Positions 56,112-64,000 of a DNA stretch of 64,000 bases are shown one piece after another (the first letter of the stretch is position 1; the number at the start of each line of letters is the position of its first letter). The notes under the pieces were generated by a model. That model searched no databases, was not told where the DNA came from, and was given only the letters and a program-made list of their open reading frames with translations. Position numbers and translations under genes: made by a program. The DNA comes from Flavobacterium oncorhynchi (lineage in GTDB: Bacteria > Bacteroidota > Bacteroidia > Flavobacteriales > Flavobacteriaceae), in NCBI RefSeq assembly GCF_002217355.1, contig NZ_MUHA01000021.1, forward strand, positions 124,001-188,000, in the 5' to 3' direction.

Positions 56112-57116
56112 TTATTTAAGATAAAAATCAGGATCGATTAAGCGATTCCCGGTTTCGTCATAAACGGCGTAGTTAAAGCCGCTTTGAACGCAATACGAAC
56201 CGTAATCTCCTTTTTTGTTCAAGGCAATAAAACCAACCTGAATGTCTTTCAGATTTTTATTTCGGTTTTTCATCAATTTGACAACTCTTGAAACCGCTTC
56301 TTCACAAGCTTTTTGTGGTGATCTTCCTTGACGCATTAATTCAACAACCAAGTGGCAGCCCGAAATTCTAATTACTTCTTCGCCATGTCCAGTTGCAGTT
56401 GCAGCACCAATTTCGTTATCTACATATAAACCAGCGCCAATAATAGGAGAGTCGCCTAAACGTCCGTGCATTTTAAACGCCATACCGCTTGTAGTACAAG
56501 CTCCAGATAGATTTCCTGCAGCATCAAGAGCGATCATACCAATAGTATCGTGGTTTTCGATATTGGCAATTGGTTTATATTCTGATGTTTTTAACCATTC
56601 TTTCCATTCACGTTCTGAATCAGGAAGTAATAAATTTTCTTTTGGAAAACCTTGCGATAAAGCAAATTGAAGCGCTCCATCACCAACCAACATAACGTGA
56701 GGTGTTTTTTCCATCACGGCACGAGCAACAGAAATAGGATGTTTTATATACTCAAGACAGCCAACAGAACCAATATTAGACATTTCGTCCATAATACAAG
56801 CATCCAGAGTTACACGTCCGTCGCGATCAGGTCTTCCGCCGTAACCAACACTTCTTTCTTTTGGATCAGCTTCGGGAACTTTTACACCTGCTTCTACAGC
56901 ATCTAAAGCTCGTCCTCCTTTTTTCAATACTTCCCAAGCAGCTTCATTGGCCTGCAGACCAAAACGCCAAGTCGAAAGTACAATTGGTTTTCTCACTTTT
57001 CCGTCAAGAAGTTCATTTTGTTCCTCAAGTTCTCCCGCTCGCCCGGCAAAAGAACCGAATGCAACAGCCGCAGATGCCATTGCCGTTTTTTTTAGAAAAT
57101 TTCTACGATTTGTCAT
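56112..57116 (-). CDS. N4-(beta-N-acetylglucosaminyl)-L-asparaginase
   Basis: Glycosylasparaginase of 334 residues that splits the GlcNAc-Asn bond left after protein and outer sugars have been removed. It is an N-terminal nucleophile hydrolase made as one chain and self-cleaved between Asp190 and Thr191 (ENHDTIGMIALD); the glycine-rich GAGLYVDNEIGAATATGHGE block is present. The N-terminus has a twin-arginine export signal (NRRNFLKK) and a hydrophobic stretch, so export is likely. The well-studied enzyme of F. (Elizabethkingia) meningosepticum is the obvious relative. It lies between ROK kinase (51 bases) and fucosidase genes. Confidence 0.94.
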   Translation of the reverse strand: MTNRRNFLKKTAMASAAVAFGSFAGRAGELEEQNELLDGKVRKPIVLSTWRFGLQANEAAWEVLKKGGRALDAVEAGVKVPEADPKERSVGYGGRPDRDGRVTLDACIMDEMSNIGSVGCLEYIKHPISVARAVMEKTPHVMLVGDGALQFALSQGFPKENLLLPDSEREWKEWLKTSEYKPIANIENHDTIGMIALDAAGNLSGACTTSGMAFKMHGRLGDSPIIGAGLYVDNEIGAATATGHGEEVIRISGCHLVVELMRQGRSPQKACEEAVSRVVKLMKNRNKNLKDIQVGFIALNKKGDYGSYCVQSGFNYAVYDETGNRLIDPDFYLK

Positions 57117-57167
57117 TATTATCTATTTTTTAAATCTGATTGTTAAAAATCAGAAATGGGTTTATTT

Positions 57168-58070
57168 TTAGGCTTCATAAAGTAAGCTTGCAGCTCCTAA
57201 TAAAGCAGTAGTTTCATTATCTGTCGAAATAACCAGTTCAATTTCGATTCCTGATTCTTCTAATTTTTTTCTAAGAACATTTAAAAACAAGTCTCCTGCA
57301 TTTGCAATTTTACCGCCAATAACCAGCATATTGACGTTAAAGCTTTTTAACCACGGAATTATAATTTCGGCTAGATCTTCTCCAAATTCAGTAAAAGCCT
57401 GAATCGCTTTTTGATCTCCATCAACAGCCAAAAGATATAAGTCGAGTCCGTTATTAATTTGAATACCGCTTAAATTATGATAGCCAGAAAGTAATGCTCT
57501 TAAAGAAACAGCGTCTTCCGCCATTCCGTTTTTGTAAGAGAGATTCCATATTTCACCATTTGGCGGTACTTTGTGACCAGTGCTTACAATTTTTCCTTTT
57601 TTAATAAAACAGGCACCAAGACCAGTTCCTAAAGTAACTGCCATAACATTTTTAGGCAGATTTTCCATGTTTTTGTAAACTTCTCCTTTGCCAAAGCTTT
57701 TAGCATCATTTTCAAAAACAATTGGAAGGTTTTGATCAAAATCAAAACGTTCTCTCAAAAGGTCTTTTATATTTAGACCATAAAAGTTTTCATATTTATC
57801 TTGGTCTTTAATCCAGCAGGTTCCTTCTTCATAATCAAACGGGCCAGGAATTGCCATGGCTATTCCAGATAAATTCTCTAATTGTGGTTTTTCTAAAACT
57901 GCACGAATGGCATTTTCCCAGAAATCCATTACTTCATTGGTGGGCAGATTGGAATCAAAAGAAACCTTAAAAAGGGATTCTTTAAAAACTTTCATCTCAT
58001 TAAGATCAACAACTGCAGAAGTAATATGTGAACCGCCGACATCCATCGCTATTGCAAATCTTTTTTTCAT
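57168..58070 (-). CDS. ROK-family sugar kinase lacking the zinc motif
   Basis: Cytoplasmic kinase of 300 residues with ATP-binding MDVGGSHITSAVVDL, catalytic VFENDAKSFGKGE and phosphate loop VTLGTGLGACFIKKG. The usual ROK zinc motif C-x-C-G-x2-G-C-x-E is replaced by a segment without cysteines (KVPPNGEIWNLSYKNG). There is no DNA-binding domain, so it is an enzyme, not a regulator. The best hypothesis is GlcNAc kinase, filling the gap between NanE (GlcNAc) and NagA (GlcNAc-6-P). Glucokinase or mannokinase are alternatives. It precedes the glycosylasparaginase gene. Confidence 0.85.
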   Translation of the reverse strand: MKKRFAIAMDVGGSHITSAVVDLNEMKVFKESLFKVSFDSNLPTNEVMDFWENAIRAVLEKPQLENLSGIAMAIPGPFDYEEGTCWIKDQDKYENFYGLNIKDLLRERFDFDQNLPIVFENDAKSFGKGEVYKNMENLPKNVMAVTLGTGLGACFIKKGKIVSTGHKVPPNGEIWNLSYKNGMAEDAVSLRALLSGYHNLSGIQINNGLDLYLLAVDGDQKAIQAFTEFGEDLAEIIIPWLKSFNVNMLVIGGKIANAGDLFLNVLRKKLEESGIEIELVISTDNETTALLGAASLLYEA

Positions 58071-58291
58071 TTTTGTAGTTTTGTTCTATGTTATTTTTCG
58101 TTTTTAATTTTAAAGCTCAAAAAGTGCTGGCATCACAGTATTATTTATTTTTTTTGAATATTAATCTACAGTTGTTTAATTGCAAACTAATTAACAAGGG
58201 TGCCAAAAGGTTGTTTATTCTATACTAAATAATTATCGTTTTGTTTTGTATTCTTTAATTTTTCGTTAAAAGTAATTGTTTTTTATCGAAA

Positions 58292-58314
58292 TACTAAATC
58301 GTATTAGTAAATAA
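58292..58314 (-). promoter_or_regulatory. TTAGTA motif upstream of the ROK kinase
   Basis: TACTAAATCGTATTAGTA (58292-58309) is an inverted pair of TACTAA/TTAGTA with a 6-base spacer, 222 bases before the ROK kinase start. Its decamer CGATTTAGTA (leftward strand) recurs exactly at 61193-61202 and 62512-62521. The remaining bases of the 58071-58369 gap hold no ORF. Confidence 0.45.
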
Positions 58315-58369
58315 ATACCAGTCTGCTTTTTTTGAATATAAAATCATGATTTTGCAGTTTTTAAATTGT

Positions 58370-60829
58370 TTATTTTTGAAAAAATTCAAGCGTTTTGGCA
58401 GACCAGTCATTGTCGAAGAAACCACTTACTTTCATATTAGGTAAACCATTTAAAAGCAAATCAGTTTTAAAGATCATTACATCAGGAAAACCAGTAATTC
58501 CAGAAATATAATTATTTGCCCAAGTTGCCTTCATTCCTTTTTCTGAAGTTCCGGCAACAACACCAATCATTGCAGTTTTGCTGTCGTTTCTTGGTACTAC
58601 AAAATAAGCAGCTAAATCAGTTCCTTTCAATACTTTGGTGCCAATTTTTACCTGTTGATTGTCAATTTGAATAGGAGCATTTTTTAGTAGTAATTTCCAA
58701 GCGCTATTATTAGAAGCATTACCATAAATAATTACGTTTCTGTCTTTGTACTTATCCAATGAAAACTCGCTGTCTGCAATCACATCAATACTTCCGTTTC
58801 CTCTATAATAAAAAGTTTCGGCATCAAAACGAGCTCTGTTTAAGTACCATTCGCGCTCAGAAGCTGATCCGCCTGTAGCATAAACAAAAACCACATTGTT
58901 ATTAAAAGCGAATTTGAAACCGCCTTGACGATCACCATATTTTTGATTCGTATTGATCTCGTTAATTAAAGACCATTTATTATCTTTTAAAGCCAGAATT
59001 GCTTTCTTATCAGTTGCTGTTTTTAAAATTTGATCGTTGATATTGATTGTGATTTCACCTTTTAAATCTAAAGAAACCAAGTCAAGTTCCATTATAGAAA
59101 CATTTTTCGTTTTAATCGCAATTTGTTCTTTCTCTATTTTTGCATTAATATTTGAAAAATCAAATGGAAGAATCTGTTGCTGCAGTTTTATCCAATAATC
59201 AGTTGAAGAAACAGCAGGAGAAGCAGTATGAAAATCAATTTCTTTAACTTCTTTATTTGCTGGAATGGTCTGACGTTTGAAAAACTCGAAAATAGGGAAC
59301 CAATCTACAGAATGATCTCCGTACCAATGTTCTCCGCCCGGATATTCGTAATAACAAAAGTTGGGATGAAAAGTTCCTAGAATTTGTCGCATTTCTCGCA
59401 CTTGCGAAATTGGAACAGTCGAATCGGCATCGCCATGTAGGATATAAACACCAGATTGTTTTAAGTTTTGTACAAGACTTCTAACACGACCTGAGTTAGC
59501 AGAACGTTTGATTGGTTCATAAGCTTTAAACATATCGTGCATTTCATCGCCTTTATCAAAACCATAAGTTGCAATATCAGGATAAGAGGCGCAAGGAGCA
59601 ATTGCAGCAAATTTACTCGGATAAGTAGTTCCTAGAAACCAAGTTCCGTGGCCACCCATTGAGTGACCGGTTAAATAAGTTTGAGCAGGAATAGTATTGA
59701 ATACTTTTTTAGCCTCTGCTAAAACTTCCATTGCATCAATTCTTCCCCAATCTTCCCAGTTAAAACCAAACGGACGACGGTTTGTTGCGGCAACAATATG
59801 TGCCCAATCTTTTTGTTTGTAAGCTCTTGCTTGATTTCTAGCTTCTACAGAAGCACCGTGAACCGAAAGTATTAAAGCTTTTGGGCCGCTTTCTAAAGCA
59901 GGAGCAATGCTGTAATATTGCACACTGTTATCAACCTTGCTTACAAAAGTTCGCTCATGATGCACCGTTGCAGATCGCTGTTGAATAGGAAATTCGGTTT
60001 TGTCGATTATCTTTCCGCTTTTATCCGTAAGCGTTAATTCGATCTTCAATTCGCCCGTAAAATTGGCTTTTGCAGCTGGAACTTTAAATTTTACTTTTCT
60101 AACAAACAAAGGCATAATAGCATCTGTTGCGTAAACTGCAGTTTCTCCGCTTGATAATTTGGCTTTGATCACAAGGTTTTTTAGCTCTTTTTCTGTTGCA
60201 TTTATGACTCGAACGGAAGCCCATTTCTCGTCATTTTCACCATTAATAACATCTGGTAAAGTTAAATCACGTTTGGTAAATTGTATACTTTTTGAAGGTA
60301 CAACAAGTTTTGATTTCACACGTCCAAAACGGCCTTTTGTGTATACAAATTCATTTACGCCTTTGCGAAGTTTAAACGGAATCAATGTGTACCCGAAATC
60401 ATAATGATCACCTTCATGCGGGAAACCATTTATATAAGTACGTGTGCCGCCGGTTGTTTCAAGCAGTACAATTTGTTCTTTTGGAGCATTATATTCCGTA
60501 AATAAAAAAGCTGATCTCATATCCTTGCCGCTAAAAACACCGGCAGAATCAACTTTAATAGGCTGCCAATCTCCTTTTTGTTTGTTCGGATTCACATATT
60601 TTCCAACCGAATACTGCCAAGCTACAGGATCTTGCCCGTTAAAAAGCGTCCCCGATTTTTTATCAGCGGGAAGGGTAAAGCCTGTGCTGAAGTTGTGTAA
60701 AACGCTCCCCTCAGCGGTTGTAACAATTTTTTCTTTTCCAAAATATTCAACAACATTACCTGTAGTTTTGGTTTGTGCAATAGCATTTGCACTTAAGCCA
60801 ATAAGGAAAATCACGAGGGCTTTTTTCAT
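58370..60829 (-). CDS. Exported alpha/beta hydrolase, prolyl-oligopeptidase/esterase type
   Basis: Exported 819-residue protein with a signal peptide ending at NAIAQ. Residues 25-290 are beta-rich and unrecognised. The alpha/beta hydrolase core (about 300-530) has nucleophile Ser390 in TGHSMGGHGTWF, ILHGDADSTVPISQ with a likely acid residue, and catalytic His in PGGEHWYGDHSVDW. A C-terminal beta-rich region of about 280 residues includes VFVYATGGSASEREWYLNRA. The core fits S9 peptidases or acyl esterases; substrate is unknown. It is the first gene of the leftward group holding ROK kinase, glycosylasparaginase and fucosidases. Confidence 0.8.
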   Translation of the reverse strand: MKKALVIFLIGLSANAIAQTKTTGNVVEYFGKEKIVTTAEGSVLHNFSTGFTLPADKKSGTLFNGQDPVAWQYSVGKYVNPNKQKGDWQPIKVDSAGVFSGKDMRSAFLFTEYNAPKEQIVLLETTGGTRTYINGFPHEGDHYDFGYTLIPFKLRKGVNEFVYTKGRFGRVKSKLVVPSKSIQFTKRDLTLPDVINGENDEKWASVRVINATEKELKNLVIKAKLSSGETAVYATDAIMPLFVRKVKFKVPAAKANFTGELKIELTLTDKSGKIIDKTEFPIQQRSATVHHERTFVSKVDNSVQYYSIAPALESGPKALILSVHGASVEARNQARAYKQKDWAHIVAATNRRPFGFNWEDWGRIDAMEVLAEAKKVFNTIPAQTYLTGHSMGGHGTWFLGTTYPSKFAAIAPCASYPDIATYGFDKGDEMHDMFKAYEPIKRSANSGRVRSLVQNLKQSGVYILHGDADSTVPISQVREMRQILGTFHPNFCYYEYPGGEHWYGDHSVDWFPIFEFFKRQTIPANKEVKEIDFHTASPAVSSTDYWIKLQQQILPFDFSNINAKIEKEQIAIKTKNVSIMELDLVSLDLKGEITININDQILKTATDKKAILALKDNKWSLINEINTNQKYGDRQGGFKFAFNNNVVFVYATGGSASEREWYLNRARFDAETFYYRGNGSIDVIADSEFSLDKYKDRNVIIYGNASNNSAWKLLLKNAPIQIDNQQVKIGTKVLKGTDLAAYFVVPRNDSKTAMIGVVAGTSEKGMKATWANNYISGITGFPDVMIFKTDLLLNGLPNMKVSGFFDNDWSAKTLEFFQK

Positions 60830-61324
60830 TTTTTTTAGTTTTAGTTTTTTCAGTTTTACTCCACAATGACTTCGAAAGAAATTTTGCTAAAAATTTAAAT
60901 TTGAGGAGTAAAAAACGATGAATTGTATGGTATTCTTGAAAGGTTTTGTTTTAAAAGAAAGCCTTTCTTTAATTTTTTTTTTAGTTTTTTTTTAATGTTT
61001 TTGAGAAATCTCTGCCTAAATATAAAGTCCTTTTTTTTCATATAATCACCTCTATTTTATCTTTGATTATTTGCATAATCTGCCAATATATCAAGGTAAA
61101 GCATAGAAAAAATTGTGCTGCTTTTTTTGTAATAAATGAAAATTAATCATTCATTTTCGTCTTTATTTTTATATTTTTCAAACTTAGTAAATCGATTTAG
61201 TATTCTCGTATGAATTTTTTATTATTTTTGTTTTTTGGGAAATTTAAAATTATATCTAAAAAAAATAAGTGATTAATTCGATTTTATCCTTATTTAATTA
61301 TTAATTATCATTACTATTCTGAAA
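60830..61324. promoter_or_regulatory. Divergent region hydrolase/araC with TTAGTA motif
   Basis: About 495 very AT-rich bases. At 61184-61203, TTAGTAAATCGATTTAGTAT holds two TTAGTA copies as direct repeats 13 bases apart and contains the shared decamer CGATTTAGTA (61193-61202). It lies 122 bases before the araC ATG. No ORF or RNA gene is seen. Confidence 0.45.
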
Positions 61325-62191
61325 ATGAAAATTGTAAAGACTAACATTGCTTCTTATACCAATACATCATTGTCTGTATTCTCGCGTGAAGAATCTTTTT
61401 TTCAGTCGCCTTTTCATTCACATCCAGAATTTGAGTTGGTCTATATTTTAGAAAGCCACGGAAAAAGAATTATTGGAAATTCTGTAGAATCGTTTGAATC
61501 TGGCGATATGGTTTTTCTAGGAGATGATATTCCACACGTTTGGCTTAATGATGAAATTTTCTATAAAGGAATTAATAGTTTAAAGGCGAAAGCGATTGTA
61601 ATCTATTTTAGCCGAGATCTATTTGGAACGTCTTTTTATGAACTGCCAGAAGCGCAGGAAATTAAAAAGTTTTTCTCTCAGGCTATAAAAGGAGTTTCGA
61701 TTACTGGTCAGACAAATGCTATTGTTTCTAAAAAATTAGAAAAACTGCTTAAGAAAAAAGGCTTTGAAGTGGTTATAGGACTAATCGAAATCATTTTTCT
61801 TTTATCAAAAAGTAAAGATTTAAGATTTATCAATGACAGTTCATATGTTTCGGTAGATGATGATAATAAAAATGACCGTTTAGCAGAGGTTTTCAAATAT
61901 GTAAAATCAAATTTTAAAGAAGAGATATCACTCGACGAAATTTCTAAAATTGCCAATTTGACACCTACATCTTTTTGTAGAATGTTCAAGGCTAAAACCA
62001 AAAAGCCTTTTGTAGAATATCTTAATGAAATTAGAGTTTCTAATGCTTGCAAATATTTAATCGAAACAGATTTAGGCGTTTCTGAGATTGCCTATGAGTG
62101 CGGTTATAAAACAGCTTCAAACTTCAATAAGCTGTTTAAAAAATTAATTGGTACAACACCAAAGGAATATAGAAAGAAAGCATTAGTCTAG
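61325..62191 (+). CDS. AraC-family transcription regulator
   Basis: A 288-residue regulator with an N-terminal cupin ligand domain (about 15-110; FHSHPEFELVYILESHGKRI, GDMVFLGDDIPHVW) and a C-terminal double helix-turn-helix (about 190-288; ISLDEISKIANLTPTSFCRM, GVSEIAYECGYKTASNFNKL). It lies between the leftward hydrolase/asparaginase group and the rightward fucosidase gene, both of which carry the same upstream decamer, so it is the natural candidate to control both. The inducer could be fucose or another released sugar; this is inferred. Confidence 0.93.
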   Translation: MKIVKTNIASYTNTSLSVFSREESFFQSPFHSHPEFELVYILESHGKRIIGNSVESFESGDMVFLGDDIPHVWLNDEIFYKGINSLKAKAIVIYFSRDLFGTSFYELPEAQEIKKFFSQAIKGVSITGQTNAIVSKKLEKLLKKKGFEVVIGLIEIIFLLSKSKDLRFINDSSYVSVDDDNKNDRLAEVFKYVKSNFKEEISLDEISKIANLTPTSFCRMFKAKTKKPFVEYLNEIRVSNACKYLIETDLGVSEIAYECGYKTASNFNKLFKKLIGTTPKEYRKKALV

Positions 62192-62600
62192 TTTTAAGAC
62201 TCCTTATTTTATTTATAAATACTGCTGATATTATTCTGAAAGAATGCAGTGCTATTTTACTAAAACTGTTTTATTTCTGCAAGAAAATAGAAACAAACAG
62301 TTTGGATTTATAAATAATAAAAAGCAGATATTCTTATAAAAGACTTGAAAAAATCGGGATTGTATTATTTTTTCTTTCTTTTTTTATGAAATTAATTGTA
62401 AAGATAATAAATGCTTAATTAATGATAATTTTGGAGTAATATAAGACTTAATAATACGATAATTTTATTTTTTTGAGTTTGCATCAAAAAAGAGTGTCAA
62501 AATATATAAAACGATTTAGTAAATAAGTTAGTTTTTGCTTAAAAGAAAGACACTCTATTTTATAATAAGGTATAAGTTTAGAAAAACATAATTATAGCAC
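62192..62600 (+). promoter_or_regulatory. Upstream region of the last fucosidase gene
   Basis: The decamer CGATTTAGTA recurs at 62512-62521, followed by a second TTAGT at 62528-62532. Both lie inside an 8-bp inverted repeat, AGAGTGTC (62491-62498) and GACACTCT (62549-62556). The remainder of the 409-base gap holds no ORF or RNA gene. Confidence 0.45.
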
Positions 62601-64000
62601 ATGAAAAGCAGATTAAAACTAGTATTATCCGTTTGTTGTTTTGCCGTAGGAACTTTGTCTCAGGCACAGGGAGATATTATGCCGGAAAATGAAAAAACAC
62701 CTGCAGATACTTATATTGCTCCAAAGGATAAAGCTGTAAAAGAAAACTTGGCCAAATGGCAGGATTATAAGTTTGGAGTCCTTATTCATATGGGATTATA
62801 CAGTCAGCTTGGAATTTGCGAATCGTGGGGATTGGCTCCTGAAGATTGGGTGACTCGCAATGGTTATGACGATTACAATTCTTTTGCTTCAGATTATCGC
62901 GGAGCACGATTTAGCTTGAATCCTGTAAATTTAGATTCAGACAAATGGGCAAAAATGTTTAAAAGTGCTGGTGCAAAATATTTGATTTTTACATCAAAAC
63001 ACCACGATGGATTTTGTATGTACGATTCAAAATTTACCGATTTTAAAATCACAAATCCGAATTTGCCAAGTGCTAAAAATGCAAAACCAGACGTATTAAG
63101 AAATGTTTTGGATGCTTCTAGAAAAGAGGGATTATCAGTAGGAATTTATTTTTCGAAACCAGACTGGACTTCACAAGATTTTTGGTGGAAGTATTATCCG
63201 CCAAAAGATCGAAATCCAAATTATGATATAAAAGCGCATCCTGAAAGATGGCAGAATTTTGTAAAATATACCCAAAATCAGTTAAACGAATTAACAACAG
63301 ATTATGGTAAAGTTGATATTCTTTGGCTTGACGGAGGATGGGTTCGTCCGGCAAAACAAATTGAAGGAAAAAAGAACCGTCAGAACTTAGATATCGATAT
63401 GAAATTGATTGCTGAAACGGCTCGTAAAAAGCAGCCGGGACTTATTGTCGTTGACCGTTGGGTGCCGGGTGAATATGAAGATTATCTAACTCCTGAGCGC
63501 AAAGTACTTGAAAAACCAATTGCGGTGCCATGGGAAAGCTGTGTAACACTTGGTAATGATTGGGGCTGGGTGCCAAATGATAAATATAAATCAGGGACAG
63601 AAGTAATTCAATTATTAACTGGAATTGTTGCCAAAGGCGGTAATTTACTTCTTGGCGTTGGTCCTGACGGAAAAGGTGATTTTGAACCTAAAATACAAAA
63701 AGCATTAGCCGAAGTTGGAAAATGGCTGGATGTAAACGGCGAAGCGATTTATGCTACAAAACCAATTGCTCCATATTCTGAAGGTAATTTGTACTACACT
63801 TCAAAAGGAGAAAAAACAGTTTTTGGAATTTATCTTCCATCAGCAAATGAGAAAGAAATTCCTTCTGAAATTATTATCAAGAATGATTTAAAAGGTAAAT
63901 TAAATGTTGTGCTTTTAGGAAGCAAAACAAAGTTAAGTTATAAAAAAGTAAGCGGTGGAATCAGTGTTTCGGTTCCTAAATCGCAGCGTGCAGAATTAGC
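62601..64000 (+). CDS. Alpha-L-fucosidase, GH29 (copy 4), 3' partial
   Basis: Open frame from the ATG at 62601 to the window end without a stop: 466 complete codons, so only the last residues are missing compared with its 481-residue paralogue at 54501-55946. The signal peptide ends at LSQAQ. Motifs are YKFGVLIHMGLYSQLG, FTSKHHDGFCMYDSKF and VDILWLDGGW with likely nucleophile Asp244. It follows the AraC gene on the same strand and has its own regulatory region. Confidence 0.94.
   Translation, partial: MKSRLKLVLSVCCFAVGTLSQAQGDIMPENEKTPADTYIAPKDKAVKENLAKWQDYKFGVLIHMGLYSQLGICESWGLAPEDWVTRNGYDDYNSFASDYRGARFSLNPVNLDSDKWAKMFKSAGAKYLIFTSKHHDGFCMYDSKFTDFKITNPNLPSAKNAKPDVLRNVLDASRKEGLSVGIYFSKPDWTSQDFWWKYYPPKDRNPNYDIKAHPERWQNFVKYTQNQLNELTTDYGKVDILWLDGGWVRPAKQIEGKKNRQNLDIDMKLIAETARKKQPGLIVVDRWVPGEYEDYLTPERKVLEKPIAVPWESCVTLGNDWGWVPNDKYKSGTEVIQLLTGIVAKGGNLLLGVGPDGKGDFEPKIQKALAEVGKWLDVNGEAIYATKPIAPYSEGNLYYTSKGEKTVFGIYLPSANEKEIPSEIIIKNDLKGKLNVVLLGSKTKLSYKKVSGGISVSVPKSQRAEL

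Overview
The window is AT-rich DNA from a flavobacterium-like member of the Bacteroidota, most likely Flavobacterium or a close relative. This rests on the SusC/SusD pair, the type IX secretion (T9SS) adhesin with its PorP/SprF partner, a Flavobacterium-type glycosylasparaginase, weak Shine-Dalgarno sequences and TAnnTTTG-like promoter boxes. I saw no rRNA, tRNA, CRISPR array or intact insertion sequence.

Layout. 1-1.9 kb: end of a nitrous-oxide-reductase maturation cluster (NosY permease, cut by the window edge), a group III truncated haemoglobin and a Crp-type regulator. 2.3-5 kb: a tetR / HMA-like / MFS efflux operon divergent from a DoxX gene, with a palindromic operator candidate between them. 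5-18 kb: a cell-surface module of OmpA-family protein, PorP/SprF-like protein and a giant adhesin of about 3,330 residues with 14 DUF11 repeats. 18.5-20.1 kb: a lone sulfatase.

20-37 kb: a complete sialic-acid utilisation locus, all leftward, in the order ROK repressor, susC, susD, nanA, nanM-like, nanT-like, two-domain sialate O-acetylesterase, nanE, sialidase, nagA, EamA transporter. 37.5-40.1 kb: a DUF488 protein, a [2Fe-2S] ferredoxin and a LytS/LytTR two-component pair. 40.6-52.3 kb, rightward: Na+ symporter, GH130 phosphorylase, CBM9-like protein, GHL10-like lipoprotein, GH20 hexosaminidase, GH29 fucosidase and GH92 mannosidase. 52.4-60.8 kb, leftward: alpha/beta hydrolase, ROK kinase, glycosylasparaginase and two GH29 fucosidases. 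61.3-64 kb: an AraC regulator and a further GH29 gene, cut by the right edge.

Together 20-64 kb reads as a locus for stripping complex or fucosylated N-glycans: sialic acid, fucose, HexNAc, mannose, the Man-GlcNAc core, then the GlcNAc-Asn bond. Sialic acid would go Neu5Ac -> ManNAc -> GlcNAc -> GlcNAc-6-P -> GlcN-6-P. NagB, a beta-galactosidase and an endo-beta-N-acetylglucosaminidase are not in the window. The most novel-looking signals are non-coding: an sRNA-like antisense unit in the susC leader, a ROK-type operator, a motif repeated upstream of the fucosidase/asparaginase genes, and a MITE-like repeat.
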